Below, piece after piece: positions 46,090 through 56,700 of a stretch of 64,000 bases of DNA (positions within the stretch are counted from its first letter, which is position 1; each line of letters opens with the position of its first letter). The stretch comes from Alistipes sp. (GTDB lineage: Bacteria; Bacteroidota; Bacteroidia; Bacteroidales; Rikenellaceae), in contig JAFULF010000037.1 of NCBI GenBank assembly GCA_017483225.1, positions 1 to 64,000 of the forward strand, given 5' to 3'. The position numbers and the translations under genes were made by a program. The notes under the pieces were generated by a model. It did not search any database. It was not told the origin of the DNA and saw nothing but the letters and a program-made list of their open reading frames with translations.

Positions 46090-46132
46090 GAAAAACCCCT
46101 GCCGGGCGTGTTTAACCGCACCCACAGGGGTT
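46090..46132 (-). terminator. hairpin between tig and clpP
   Basis: AACCCCTG (minus strand 46132-46125) pairs with CAGGGGTT (46101-46094), followed by TTT-rich sequence. It may partly stop tig transcripts and lower clpPX expression from the tig promoter. Confidence 0.65.
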
Positions 46133-46155
46133 ATTATGCGGGGGCTCCCCCTTTG

Positions 46156-47481
46156 TTACAAACTGCGAGCCAAAGCGGCGAAGTCGTCAGCCGACACAGC
46201 CTTCTCGGTAACCTTAACCTTCGACTTGATGTACTCTACAACCTTCTGCTCGTAGAGCTTCTCGTAAATCTTCTGGTTCTGCTCCTTGTTCTCCAAGATG
46301 CTCTTGGCAAAGTTTGCGAGCATCTCCTCCGGAGCGTTAGGCATACCGTACTGTGCGAACTGCATTGCAGCGAACTCCTTAGCCTCTGCCTCTGCATCAG
46401 CCGGAGTGACGGTAATCTTCTCGGCAGCGATAATCTGCTTCTGGATGTAGTTCCAAGAGAAAATCTTCAAGAATGAGTCGAAGTCCTTCTCAATCTCCTC
46501 CATCGAGAACTTACCCTCGTTGATGGTGAAGAGCCAGCGTTTGAGGAAGTCGGCAGGCATTGCGAGGGCCGCCTTCTCCAACATAAACTCACGAACGGTA
46601 CCTGCGAAGAGGAAGTCGCTCTCACGCTTGGTCTCGTTGTTAATCTGCTCGTCGATGTATGCATCCAGCTCCTCGGCATTCTTCACGTTACCCTCTGGGA
46701 ATGCGGTCTTGAAGAACTCCTCGTTGAGCTCAGGGTTTGCAAACTGGCGAATCTTGGTAATCTCCAACTCGAACTTAGGGTTGATATCCTTCAACTCCTC
46801 CTCCTTCACGTGCAACATTGCAGCACGCTGCGAAGGGGTCTTGTACATCTCGTTGAGGTCGATGGTGGTCTTGTAGCCGACCTTCTTGCCAATCCAAGGC
46901 TTACGCTCCTCGTCGCTCATTGAGATAAGGCCTACGTATGCATCCTCAACACGCAACTCACCGTTGTCGAGGGTTACGGTCAGCGCCTCATCCTTCTTCA
47001 CCTTGTCAACATCTACCAGACGGCCGAAGCGACGGAGGTAGTTGTCGAGGAACGAAGCGTGCATCTTCTTGTCGATTTTGATTTTGTGGTATGTAACCTT
47101 GTCCTTTGCGGTCAGCTTTACATCGTATGCAGGAGCCTCGCCGAACTCGAATACGAACTCAAACTCGGTCGAGTTGTCGAAGTCGAAAGCGCCCTGCTCC
47201 TCAGCAGGAATTACATCGCCGATATAGTCGATATTCTCCTTCTGCAAATACTCGAATACGGAGTTCGATGCAACACGATACGACTGCTCGGCTACTGCGC
47301 CCTTGCCATACATCTTCTTGATGATACCCATTGGCACCATACCCGGACGGAAACCGGGAATGTTAGCCTTGCGCTTGTAGTCGTGCAACATCTTCTCTAC
47401 GGCTGCACCATAATCTTTCTCATCCACCAGGACTTTCAGGAGCGATACGCCTGCGCCCTTCTCAACACGTGTAATTTTCAT
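46156..47481 (-). CDS. tig: trigger factor
   Basis: The 441-residue ribosome-bound chaperone. The N-terminal ribosome-binding domain contains IPGFRPGMVPMGIIKKMYG, close to the FRxGKxP signature. A divergent FKBP-like middle part (about 150-245) lacks the usual isomerase residues, as in Bacteroidetes. The long helical C-terminal arms (250-441) are present. The order tig-clpP-clpX is the classical quality-control cluster. Confidence 0.93.
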   Translation of the reverse strand: MKITRVEKGAGVSLLKVLVDEKDYGAAVEKMLHDYKRKANIPGFRPGMVPMGIIKKMYGKGAVAEQSYRVASNSVFEYLQKENIDYIGDVIPAEEQGAFDFDNSTEFEFVFEFGEAPAYDVKLTAKDKVTYHKIKIDKKMHASFLDNYLRRFGRLVDVDKVKKDEALTVTLDNGELRVEDAYVGLISMSDEERKPWIGKKVGYKTTIDLNEMYKTPSQRAAMLHVKEEELKDINPKFELEITKIRQFANPELNEEFFKTAFPEGNVKNAEELDAYIDEQINNETKRESDFLFAGTVREFMLEKAALAMPADFLKRWLFTINEGKFSMEEIEKDFDSFLKIFSWNYIQKQIIAAEKITVTPADAEAEAKEFAAMQFAQYGMPNAPEEMLANFAKSILENKEQNQKIYEKLYEQKVVEYIKSKVKVTEKAVSADDFAALARSL

Positions 47482-47559
47482 AATCTTTTATCTGTTATTG
47501 TTTATCGATTTTCTATCGTTTACATCTGCACGCATCGCATATGTGCGTTAAATGCGGGG

Positions 47560-47567
47560 CAAAGATA
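47560..47567 (-). promoter_or_regulatory. -7 box of the tig promoter
   Basis: TATCTTTG on the minus strand, 78 nt before the tig ATG; -33 element not evident. Confidence 0.45.
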
Positions 47568-47650
47568 GTAAAAAAAAACAAAACAGCGCCGAAAAACCAA
47601 ATTAAGCACGCTTTTTTAGGGTTGTTGGGTCGCTTTCCCCGAAAAATCAC

Positions 47651-47658
47651 TACCTTTG
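47651..47658 (+). promoter_or_regulatory. -7 box of the glutaminyl cyclase gene
   Basis: TACCTTTG ends 8 nt before the ATG at 47666, so the transcript would be leaderless or nearly so. The -33 region is only a weak TTGG at 22 nt. Confidence 0.55.
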
Positions 47659-47665
47659 CCATAAG

Positions 47666-48460
47666 ATGAAACGATTTTTGGTCATATCATTGTTGGCTCT
47701 GACCCTTGTCGGATGCGGTAACGGGCGTAAGCGCAACGTGGCCGGCGATGTGCCGAAGACTGCCCCTACGTTCTATGATTATGAGGTTGTTGCCTCCTAT
47801 CCGCACTCAACCGACAGCTACACGCAGGGCTTGCAGTGGGAGGATGGTCTGCTGTGGGAGGGCACGGGAGGCTATGGCACCTCACGCCTGATGAAGGTCG
47901 ATTTGGAGAGCGGCCGCACGCACGCCGTGGCGGAGCTGCCCAAGAGTGAGTTTGGCGAGGGTGTAACCCTGCTGGGGGAGCGCATCTACCAGCTGACGTG
48001 GCAGAGTGGCATTATGCATATCTACGACCGCCGCAGCGGCAAGGAGGTTGCCCGCCATCGCTATAAGGGCGAGGGGTGGGGGCTCACGACCGACGGGCAG
48101 GTGCTCTATATGTCGGACGGCACACCCGATATTCGGGTTATCGACCCTGCGACGTTGAAGGTGGTACGCACCTTTGGCGTTACCGTGGGTGGCGAGTCGC
48201 TCTCGTATTTGAACGAGTTGGAGTGGATTGACGGCCGCATCTGGGCAAATGTCTATACGCTCGACCAGATTGTCATCATCAACCCGACCACGGGAGTTGT
48301 TGAGGGCGTGGTCGATTTGAGAGGATTGCTGCCGCAGAGCGAGCGTACCCCCTCGACCGACGTGCTGAACGGCATCGCTTGGGACGGGGAGCAACGTCGC
48401 CTCTTTGTGACGGGCAAAAATTGGAGTAAGTTGTTTGAAATCCGCATATTCGAGAGGTAA
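47666..48460 (+). CDS. glutaminyl-peptide cyclotransferase (lipoprotein)
   Basis: The 264-residue protein has an SPII signal (LALTLVGC, Cys17) and a five-bladed beta-propeller of the plant/bacterial glutamine cyclotransferase family (PF05096): DSYTQGLQWEDGLLWEGTGGYG (split at 45-70), ITGEGV-like FGEGVTLLGERIYQLTW, and YLNELEWIDGRIWANVY with the catalytic Glu. It should turn N-terminal Gln of exported proteins into pyroglutamate in the periplasm. In Bacteroidales many mature secreted proteins start with Gln, so this enzyme has many possible targets. Confidence 0.9.
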   Translation: MKRFLVISLLALTLVGCGNGRKRNVAGDVPKTAPTFYDYEVVASYPHSTDSYTQGLQWEDGLLWEGTGGYGTSRLMKVDLESGRTHAVAELPKSEFGEGVTLLGERIYQLTWQSGIMHIYDRRSGKEVARHRYKGEGWGLTTDGQVLYMSDGTPDIRVIDPATLKVVRTFGVTVGGESLSYLNELEWIDGRIWANVYTLDQIVIINPTTGVVEGVVDLRGLLPQSERTPSTDVLNGIAWDGEQRRLFVTGKNWSKLFEIRIFER

Positions 48461-48499
48461 CAGAGCCTCTTCGATGCGGAGGAGTCAGGATGAAAAATT

Positions 48500-48505
48500 A
48501 GGAGG
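48500..48505 (+). promoter_or_regulatory. Shine-Dalgarno-like AGGAGG before rnr
   Basis: AGGAGG lies 9 nt before the ATG at 48515. Such sites are rare in this phylum, and I saw none before other genes here, so it may be chance; it does support the chosen start. Confidence 0.4.
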
Positions 48506-48514
48506 AAATGAGAG

Positions 48515-50728
48515 ATGAAAAGTAAGAAACGAGCAAGAAAAGATAAAGGCCGCATAAGCATCGAGGAACGCACCGCTTTTCTGGTGCAGCTGTTGCGAGA
48601 AACCCCCGGAAAGAGTTATACGCTCACGTCGCTTGCACAGCGTTCGGGAGGCGATGACACCCACGGCCGCCACGATGTCAAACGCATTATGGCGGGACTC
48701 GTCGAGCAGGGCTTTGCCGTGCGGAAGGAGAGGGGGCATTACAGCCTGAATCGAACAAATATGCCGCACTATGAGGGTGTGGTCGATATGAATAGTAACG
48801 GCACGATATTCGTGCAGTGTGAATCCCTTGAAACAGACGTATTTATACATAACCGCAACAGCCATTGCGCACTGCACGGCGACCGTGTGGAGGTTGTCGT
48901 GACCTACAAGTCCCGCAACGGAGCGTTGGAGGGCGAGGTTGTGCGTATTGTCGAGCGTAGTCGCAAGTGCTATGTCGGTGTGGCAGAGGTGCGTAGCAAG
49001 AGTTCCATTGTCATCATCCCGTCCACACGTCGTCTGCCTGCCGAGGTCTATCTCTCACGCCGACATAACCCGAAGATTAACGATGGCGATAAGGTCGCCT
49101 TCCGTATCTCGGAGTGGCGGGAGCAGGATGAGATGCCTACGGCGGAGGTTGTAGAGTTGCTGGGCACGGAGGGCGAGAATGAGGCGGAGATGCACGCCAT
49201 CCTGCTCGAATACGACCTGCCGTATAAGTTTGAGCGTAAGGTCGAGGAGGCTGCCGAGGCTATCGACGGACGTATCACCGAGAAGGACTACGCCGAGCGA
49301 CGAGATATGCGACAGGTGCCTACGCTGACCATCGACCCGGCGGATGCAAAGGACTTCGACGATGCGTTGTCGGTGCGCCCTGTCGGTGAGGGCAAGTGGG
49401 AGGTAGGTGTACATATCGCCGATGTTACGCACTATGTGCGTGAGGGCAGCATCATTGATGATGAGGCTGTCGAGCGAGCTACCTCGGTCTATCTCGTCGA
49501 TAGGACGGTGCCGATGTTGCCGGAGAGATTGTGCAACGACCTCTGCTCGTTGCGCCCTCACGAGGAGAAGTTGAGCTTCTCGGCAATCTTTACCATTACC
49601 GAGGATTTGAAGATAGAGAGCGAGTGGTTTGGTCGCACCGTCATCTACTCCGACCGCCGCTTCACATACGAGGAGGCACAACGTGTCATCGAGAGCGGTG
49701 AGGGAGATATGAAGGAGGAGATTCTCACGCTGCATCGCCTTGCGCAGGGGTTGCGTGAGGAGCGTTACCGCAAGGGTGCCATCGCCTTCGACCGCCGAGA
49801 GGCGAAGTTCACGCTCGACGACGAGGGACACCCTACGGGCGTATATTTTAAGGTACAAAAGGAGGCAAACCAGCTCATTGAGGAGTTTATGCTGCTTGCC
49901 AACAAGAGAGTTGCGACCTTCTGCGCTCGTCGTAACGGCAAGCCTCGCACGATGGTCTTCCGTGTTCACGATGAGCCTAACAGCGATAAGTTCGAGCGTT
50001 TCCGCAACTTCATCCTGCGCTTCGGCCATATACTCCGAGCGCAGAAGGGTACGGCCGTGGCGAAGGAGTTGAACAAACTGCTGCGTGATGTGCACGGTAA
50101 GGCGGAGGAGAATGTGGTCTCGATAATGGCTATACGCTCGATGGCGAAGGCGGTCTATACCACCGACAACATCGGACACTACGGCCTCGGATTCCCATAC
50201 TACACCCACTTCACCTCGCCTATACGCCGCTATCCCGATATGATGGTACACCGCCTGCTGCAACGCTACCTTGACGGTGGTCGCTCGGCGGATAAGTCGG
50301 CCTACGAGGCTCTGTGCGAGCACTCGTCGGATATGGAGGTGCGTGCCGCCGAGGCGGAGCGTGCATCCATCAAGTACAAGATGGTGGAGTTTATGGCCGA
50401 CAAGGTGGGCGAGGAGTTTGACGGACACATCTCCGGACTCTCCGAGTGGGGAATCTTCGTCGAACTCGAAGACTCTATTGTCGAGGGTATGGTGCTTATG
50501 CGTGATATACCGGGCGACTACTACCGCTTCGACGAGGCACGATACGAGGTCTATGGTCAGGCTACGGGGCGCACATTCTCGCTGGGAGATAAGGTGCGTA
50601 TCAAGGTCAAGAGTGCCGACCTGCGCCGTCGTCTGCTCGACTTCACTTTGGTCAAGACACCATTCGGCGAGGTGGATGAGCAGGAACTGCTGATTCACTC
50701 TGAACCAAAGCACGCAAGGAGAAGATAA
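48515..50728 (+). CDS. rnr: ribonuclease R
   Basis: The 737-residue 3'-5' exoribonuclease degrades structured RNA. Domains in order: winged helix (about 15-75), cold-shock domains (80-225), RNB catalytic domain (260-600) with DPADAKDFDDALSV, the metal-binding aspartates, and S1 domain (625-715), then a basic tail (KHARRR). Start at 48515 is backed by the SD-like site. The end is 1 nt before mqnC. Confidence 0.95.
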   Translation: MKSKKRARKDKGRISIEERTAFLVQLLRETPGKSYTLTSLAQRSGGDDTHGRHDVKRIMAGLVEQGFAVRKERGHYSLNRTNMPHYEGVVDMNSNGTIFVQCESLETDVFIHNRNSHCALHGDRVEVVVTYKSRNGALEGEVVRIVERSRKCYVGVAEVRSKSSIVIIPSTRRLPAEVYLSRRHNPKINDGDKVAFRISEWREQDEMPTAEVVELLGTEGENEAEMHAILLEYDLPYKFERKVEEAAEAIDGRITEKDYAERRDMRQVPTLTIDPADAKDFDDALSVRPVGEGKWEVGVHIADVTHYVREGSIIDDEAVERATSVYLVDRTVPMLPERLCNDLCSLRPHEEKLSFSAIFTITEDLKIESEWFGRTVIYSDRRFTYEEAQRVIESGEGDMKEEILTLHRLAQGLREERYRKGAIAFDRREAKFTLDDEGHPTGVYFKVQKEANQLIEEFMLLANKRVATFCARRNGKPRTMVFRVHDEPNSDKFERFRNFILRFGHILRAQKGTAVAKELNKLLRDVHGKAEENVVSIMAIRSMAKAVYTTDNIGHYGLGFPYYTHFTSPIRRYPDMMVHRLLQRYLDGGRSADKSAYEALCEHSSDMEVRAAEAERASIKYKMVEFMADKVGEEFDGHISGLSEWGIFVELEDSIVEGMVLMRDIPGDYYRFDEARYEVYGQATGRTFSLGDKVRIKVKSADLRRRLLDFTLVKTPFGEVDEQELLIHSEPKHARRR

Positions 50729-50729
50729 T

Positions 50730-51830
50730 ATGCTGTCACTCAAAGATATATACGCCAAGTCGCACGACGGAGGGATGCTCTCCTTCGAGGAGGCTCTGCG
50801 CCTCTACGAGGAGGCTCCGCTGCCGCAGCTCGCCTTTGAGGCCGACCTGCTACGCCGTCGAATGGTGGCTGACGAGAGTGTTGTCACGTGGCAGATTGAC
50901 CGCAACGTAAATATCACGAATGTCTGCACGTCGGGCTGCCTCTTCTGCAACTTCCACTGCAAGCCGCACCAGAGCGAGCGTCACTTTGTGACGACGATGG
51001 AGGAGTACTGCACCAAGATTGAGCGGATGCTGGCCCTTGGTGGTGACCAACTGCTCTTGCAAGGGGGTATGCACCCACGGCTGGGCATAGAGTTCTACGA
51101 GGAGCTGTTCCGTGAGTTGAAGCGTCGCTATCCGCAGGTGCGACTACACGCTCTGGGGGCACCGGAGGTGGCACACATCGCCCGTATCAGCGGCCTCTCC
51201 ACACGCCACACCTTGGAGCGGCTTGTCGAGGCAGGCCTTGACTCTCTGCCGGGGGCCGGTGCCGAGATTCTCGTGCCACGTGTGCGGAAGATTATCTCGC
51301 CGGCAAAGCCGAGCGTGGAGAGCTGGTTGGAGGTTATGCACGAGGCGCACTGTATGAATCTGCCCACCTCGGCGACGATGATGTACGGTCACATCGAGAG
51401 CGCAGCGGAGAGGGTAGAGCACCTTATCCGTATTCGTGATTTGCAGGCGACCTGTCCGCAGGGCAACTACGGCTTTATCGCCTTCATTCCGTGGATTTTC
51501 CGCTCGACGGGTACACGCTTGGAGTCGCAGTATGGCGTGCATACACGCTTGTCGCCGACCGAGTATCTGCGCATCATCGCCACCGCCCGCCTTGTACTGA
51601 ACAATATCCGTAACATCCAGGCCTCGTGGCTCACGGTGGGTAAGCATACGGCGCAGGTGGCACTCCATAGCGGAGCCAACGATATGGGCTCGATAATGAT
51701 TGAGGAGAATGTGGTCTCCTCGGCAGGTGCCGACAACCACTTCGATGCCGAGGGGATACAGCAAGCAATACGAGAGGCGGGTTTTGCCCCTCGTTTGCGT
51801 GACCAACTCTATAATTTCAGAGATTTATAA
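50730..51830 (+). CDS. mqnC: cyclic dehypoxanthinyl futalosine synthase (radical SAM)
   Basis: The 366-residue radical SAM enzyme of the futalosine route to menaquinone cyclises dehypoxanthine futalosine. The [4Fe-4S] site is C66-x3-C70-x2-C73 (CTSGCLFC). GAGAEILVPRVRKIISPAKPS is the family signature (split at about 172-192), and the C-terminal VVSSAGADN matches MqnC rather than the related MqnE. It starts 1 nt after the rnr stop and ends in a 6-nt overlap with the convergent endonuclease-type gene. Other mqn genes are not in the window. Confidence 0.92.
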   Translation: MLSLKDIYAKSHDGGMLSFEEALRLYEEAPLPQLAFEADLLRRRMVADESVVTWQIDRNVNITNVCTSGCLFCNFHCKPHQSERHFVTTMEEYCTKIERMLALGGDQLLLQGGMHPRLGIEFYEELFRELKRRYPQVRLHALGAPEVAHIARISGLSTRHTLERLVEAGLDSLPGAGAEILVPRVRKIISPAKPSVESWLEVMHEAHCMNLPTSATMMYGHIESAAERVEHLIRIRDLQATCPQGNYGFIAFIPWIFRSTGTRLESQYGVHTRLSPTEYLRIIATARLVLNNIRNIQASWLTVGKHTAQVALHSGANDMGSIMIEENVVSSAGADNHFDAEGIQQAIREAGFAPRLRDQLYNFRDL

Positions 51831-52730
51831 CTCCAAAAGTACCTGAACGGGGTAGTGGTCCGATTGCAGTCGTTGGGTGCGGCTCTCGGCAGAAATCTCC
51901 TTCGGAGCATCGTTTAGACTGCTCGCTTCGCCCACAGCCTCACTCCAAAAGTGGTAGGTGAGTATGCCGTAACGCTCTGCGTGTAGCGGCCTCGATATGA
52001 ATATGTGGTCGATACGCTTTGTGGTATGGTTGGCAGGCTTGAATCCGTTGAATGTTCCCGTCGGGGCAAAACGCACCTCTGCCACCTCGTAGGTGTCACG
52101 CAGGCTCTCTGCCAGCACCTCGTACGGTTCGCTTCCCTGTGGCACATTGAAGTCGCCCGTGAGAATCACACGCTCCTTTTGCGGGTCGCACATACGGTTG
52201 ATACGCTCGGCAATGAGGCGAGCTCCCTCACGTCGGGCAACCTTCCCCTTGTGGTCCATATGGACGTTGAAGAACCATATCTTCTTGCGGCTCTCCTTAT
52301 CTCGGAAGTAGCCCCAGCTGCACACTCGGCGGCAGGCGGCATCCCAGCCGAAGGAGACCTTGTCGGGGGTTTCGCTGAGCCAGAATGTGCCGCTATCCAG
52401 AAGCGTGAAACGCTCCTTGTCGTAGAATACGGGGCTGTACTCGCCCTTCGTAGCGCCATCGTCACGCCCTACGCCTACGTAGTCATACTTGGGCAGGCGT
52501 GAGAGCATATCCTGCAACTGGTCGTGGCACACCTCCTGCGCCCCGAAGATGTCGAAGTCGTTGTAGCGAATCAGGTCGCACAGCGCATCTACACGCTGTG
52601 TCCAGCCGTTGCCGCTCTTGTAATCTTTCTTGTTGTGCTGTCGTATGTTATACGAGGCAACGTTGAGTTCCTGCGCCGTGGTTATCGCTATGGTTGTGAC
52701 CGCTACGGCAAAGAGTAAGAGTCGTTTCAT
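51825..52730 (-). CDS. secreted endonuclease/exonuclease/phosphatase family protein
   Basis: The 301-residue protein has a signal peptide (to about 19, AITTAQ) and one EEP domain. Metal and active-site residues are visible: ASYNIRQ (Asn), GAQEV (Glu), NVHMDH (His), LTGDFNVPQG (Asp, Asn) and the final SDHYPV (Asp-His). Members hydrolyse DNA, inositol phosphates or sphingomyelin-type lipids; the small single-domain secreted form is common in Bacteroidales and its substrate is unknown. Its ATG overlaps the ispE stop by 4 nt (ATGA), so it is translated after ispE. Confidence 0.88.
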   Translation of the reverse strand: MKRLLLFAVAVTTIAITTAQELNVASYNIRQHNKKDYKSGNGWTQRVDALCDLIRYNDFDIFGAQEVCHDQLQDMLSRLPKYDYVGVGRDDGATKGEYSPVFYDKERFTLLDSGTFWLSETPDKVSFGWDAACRRVCSWGYFRDKESRKKIWFFNVHMDHKGKVARREGARLIAERINRMCDPQKERVILTGDFNVPQGSEPYEVLAESLRDTYEVAEVRFAPTGTFNGFKPANHTTKRIDHIFISRPLHAERYGILTYHFWSEAVGEASSLNDAPKEISAESRTQRLQSDHYPVQVLLEL

Positions 52731-53539
52731 AATCTCTCCTTGTGTGTGAATATAGGTTGTTCAAATTCTATGTTAGGTTCATCCTCAAACACGCCGAATA
52801 CCGCCGAGCCGGAGCCCGACATCGCTGTATATATTGCCCCGCACTCGCTCATCTGCTCTTTGAGGGCGGCGATGCGTGGATGTGCCGCAAATATGTGAGG
52901 CTCAAAGTCGTTCTTGACCACCCCTGCCCACTCTTCGACGGGTCTTCGCACCGCCTCTGCCAGCGGTATGGCTGGTATGGCAGGGCGTACTCCGCCGTAG
53001 GCCTCACGTGTGGATACTCCCTCGTCGGGCTTGGCCACAAGGAGCCACTTGCCCGCCAATGGCAACTCTATGGGCGACATTATCTCGCCACGTCCCGAGC
53101 ATAGTTGGGGGGTGTTGCGCACGAAGAAGGCTGTGTCGCTACCCAACTCCGAGGCGAGGGCTATGAGAGCCTGCTCCGAGAGGTTGAGCCCGAATATGTG
53201 GTTCATCGCAACGAGTACGGCGGTGGCATCCGATGAGCCGCCACCCAGACCTGCGCCAAAAGGCACCCGCTTGTCGAGCGATATGCTGACGGCACCTGCG
53301 CCACATCGCCCCTGTATGAGTCGGGCAGCCTTCAAGCAGAGGTTGTGTTCCGCATCGCAGTCGATGACGATTCCGCTCTGGCGGAATGTTGTAATGCCCT
53401 CACTTGCAGGCTCTATCTCAATCTCGTCGTAGAGGCCCCGCACGGGAAACATAACACTCTGCAACTCGTGAAAACCATCTTCACGCTTGCGCAGAATATC
53501 CAATCCGATATTTATTTTGCAGTTTGCTTTGACTTTCAT
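52727..53539 (-). CDS. ispE: 4-diphosphocytidyl-2-C-methyl-D-erythritol kinase
   Basis: The 270-residue GHMP kinase carries out the fourth step of the MEP isoprenoid pathway. It starts at ATG 53539 (MKVKANCKINIGLDI) rather than 53557, because the promoter lies between. KINIGLDIL, the ATP loop VPFGAGLGGGSSDATAVL (about 92-109) and the C-terminal AMSGSGSAVFG are intact. Its stop overlaps the start of the EEP protein gene. Confidence 0.94.
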   Translation of the reverse strand: MKVKANCKINIGLDILRKREDGFHELQSVMFPVRGLYDEIEIEPASEGITTFRQSGIVIDCDAEHNLCLKAARLIQGRCGAGAVSISLDKRVPFGAGLGGGSSDATAVLVAMNHIFGLNLSEQALIALASELGSDTAFFVRNTPQLCSGRGEIMSPIELPLAGKWLLVAKPDEGVSTREAYGGVRPAIPAIPLAEAVRRPVEEWAGVVKNDFEPHIFAAHPRIAALKEQMSECGAIYTAMSGSGSAVFGVFEDEPNIEFEQPIFTHKERL

Positions 53540-53544
53540 ACGCA

Positions 53545-53578
53545 CAAATATACGCAAATAGTTTTAGAAAATCGCAAA
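53545..53578 (-). promoter_or_regulatory. promoter of ispE
   Basis: Minus strand: TTTG (53578-53575), 22 nt, TATATTTG (53552-53545). Spacing is one longer than ideal. The -7 box ends 6 nt before the ATG, so a leaderless transcript is expected. Confidence 0.55.
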
Positions 53579-53689
53579 ATTCGATTATAACTTTAAGACA
53601 GAACCATTTATAACGGAATGCCGTTCGGAGGGTGAGAGGAAAAGCGATTTTTTTTGTATTGTTAGTGGTAATGTTTGCGAAAAAATTCG

Positions 53690-53697
53690 TATAATTG
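53690..53697 (+). promoter_or_regulatory. possible -7 box of the first phosphoesterase lipoprotein gene
   Basis: TATAATTG (seven of eight), 38 nt before the ATG at 53736; no TTTG at the right distance. Confidence 0.3.
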
Positions 53698-53735
53698 CAG
53701 TGATTGTAAATATGGTTGAACAAATATTCAGTATT

Positions 53736-56700
53736 ATGAAAATTAAACTTACACACTTTTTGGCGCTGGCCGCCGTGGCTCTGCTATGGGCAGGCGGCTG
53801 CGAGAAGACGCCGGAAGAGGGAACCGATACCCCGCCGGCGACGAGTGGTGAGGGCGTTACCCGCTTCTCGGCGGTAATTGCCACTCCGGAACTCTCTCGT
53901 GCCTATGTTTCGGGTGAGAACGAGCCATCTTGGAAGGTTGGCGACAATATGTTGGTGCTCACCTACAAGGGCTCTATTACCCAATTTAAGACGACGGTCG
54001 AGGGCTCCTCGCTCGAAGGGGCGACGGGCTACTTCAACGCTCCGCAGGGCCGTACCATCGTCAAGGGCTTGGAGACCTACGCCGTGCACCCATACTTCCA
54101 GCCGAAGCTGGCGGATGTGTCGGGTGGCAAGCAGGGCGAGCGAGAGATTATTATGACGCTGGGCAAGCAGACCCCAAGTTTTAGCGATAAGCTGCACCTG
54201 CCGCTGCTGGTCGGTGAGTGGAACGACGACACGGAGTCCTTCACGATGCACAACCCGCTGATGGTTGTCCGCCTCAAAATGGCACTCCCTGCCGAGGAGT
54301 CCGACTTGCAGTTGAAGCGAGTTGAGGTTGTCGGCAATAATGACGAGGTGCTGTGGGGTAGTAAGGCTACGATATACACCTCCGATATGAGCATCGAGTT
54401 CGATGCCGAGGGTGCGATGAAGTCGCTCTCGCTTGATGACCTGAACGACACGCTGGGTGCCGACGGCAAGACCCTTACCTTCTGCATCCCTGCGCAAGCA
54501 TACTCCAAGGGCTTGAAGGTCAAGATTTACTGTATGGAGGGCTACTACGAGGAGGTTATCAAGCCGTCGGGTCTGGACCTCCCGGCAGACTCTGTTTTGG
54601 AGGTGCCTATGACTCTGGCCCTTACCAAGACCGATATCTTTGCCGACGTGGTACGTGCTACCGACAGCACGGTAGCTGTCGCTTGGTCGCACTTGAAGAG
54701 CAATGTGCAGTACCTCTCTATGGTGCAGCCAAATGCCGCAGCAAACTATACCGATGACCTTGCAAAGTCATACAAAGTGGCACTCTATAAGGATGAGGCG
54801 TGCACGCAGTTGGTTTATAGTGCTTCGGAACTTGTGGGAGAGAAGATTTTCAAATACAAGGAGGTTGCTCTTCCGCCACGCTTCGTCTTCACGGGCTTGG
54901 AGCCTTCGACCGATTACTACGTTCACATCTACAACCTCACCGACACCAAGCAGACGCTTATGCCGTTGAAGATTACCACGACGACCTCGGTGGTGGCTAT
55001 GAACAGAGGTGTGTACAACTACTCGCAGGCGGGCGACATAATCCTCTTCGAGAACTTCGAGGGGCTGATATATGGTGGCGACAACACCGTATGTGCCGCA
55101 GGTGTTTCACGTGACGACAGAAACACTCTGACCTCGTTTGCAGGCGTGGATTTGTCGGGCGATATCACCCTTGACTACGACGCAGCCGATACGGATGGCA
55201 ACAGTGCCGCATATACCCCTGCCGCAGCAAATATCGAGATGGGTCTGTTCAACACTATCAAGGGTCTGGTCGATGACCTCGGTCTTGATAAGTGGGGCTG
55301 GATTGGTGGCAAGGAGGATGCCAACGGCGGCTCCGTATGCGCACGTCCGGGCTTTTTGAAGATTGGTACCTCCGGAAACCGCTCCTTTGTTGTGACTCCG
55401 GAGCTGACCTCCATACCGGCAGGTGTTACCGCTACCGTGACCGTTAAATTCAAGGCTGCACCTTATGGCGACCCGGGCTATGATATCAAGCCGGAGGAGA
55501 AGGCTATTGCAGTCAAGGTGCTCAACGATACATCTCTGTCCGGTGCATATAAGGTGAGCTACGCCTCTGAGGGCGAGAGCAAGAAGCTCACGCTCGACGG
55601 CGACTATGGCTCCGACTGGAAGGAGTATAGCGTGACGCTCAAAAATGTGTCGAGCACAAGCCGTATCGCTATCGGTGGCGGCCGTGAGAATGCTACCGAC
55701 TCTAACCGCTTCTGTCTGGACGATATCACGGTGAGCATCGACTCGCTCAGCGACAAGGTTGTCGTTGGTCAGATTACCTACGATGATGGCACCCCTGCTG
55801 CGGGCGTTGTTGTGAGCGATGGCTTTGCCTGCGTGCAGACCGATGCAAATGGTAGGTATTCGATACTGCCACACCAATATGCGTACTATATCTACTACTC
55901 CATTCCGGAGGATGCGGAGGTGAGTGTCAATGGCTACGGACAGCCTTGCTTCTTCACTCGCTACACCAGCCAGCAATCGACCTATAACTTCACACTTAAA
56001 AGGATTGCCAAGGAGAGCAAGTTCTCGCTCTTCTGCCTCGCTGATGTGCAGTGTGCAAACACGTCAAACACCACCCGATTCAAGAATGAGGCGGCACCGG
56101 ATATCGCATCCCACGCCCTCTCGAAGCAGATACCTTGCTACGGCGTAACTCTGGGTGATGTGGTATATTCGGAGGGCAATCGTAACTGCGAGGCGTTGAT
56201 GCCTACGTTGCGCAGTCTGTTGTCGAAGAGTGCTCTCGGAATCCCTGTATTCCAGACATTCGGTAACCACGACTACTCGTATCTGTTTAGCGATAGCAAC
56301 CCAATTTCGGGAGGCTATAACGACCTTGAACTCCAAATGCAGTTGCAGCGTTCATTCGAGAATGTCTTTGGCCCAATCAACTACTCGTGGAACCGTGGCG
56401 ATGTGCACATCGTGTCGATGCGTAACTTGCTCTGGTGGGATGGAAAGGCTTGGAATCACTACAACGACCCAATGTTCCTGAATGAGCAGTATGAGTGGTT
56501 GAAGCAGGATTTGGCAAGTGTTCCTACCGACAAGATGGTCATCTTGTGCGTACACTGTGCGATATGGAATAGCACCAAGCAGAATGTTCAGAACGTTCTC
56601 AAACTCCTGAGCAAATACAAGGAGGTGCATATTATGTCGGGTCACCACCACCGCAATACCAACGAGCCTACCAAATCGACCGTAAACGGCAAGGCTATCT

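Noticed and set aside
44092..47567. Stress-specific promoters (heat-shock type) before tig and clpP
   Set aside because: Only a -7 box of the ordinary type was found; no distinct element could be defended.
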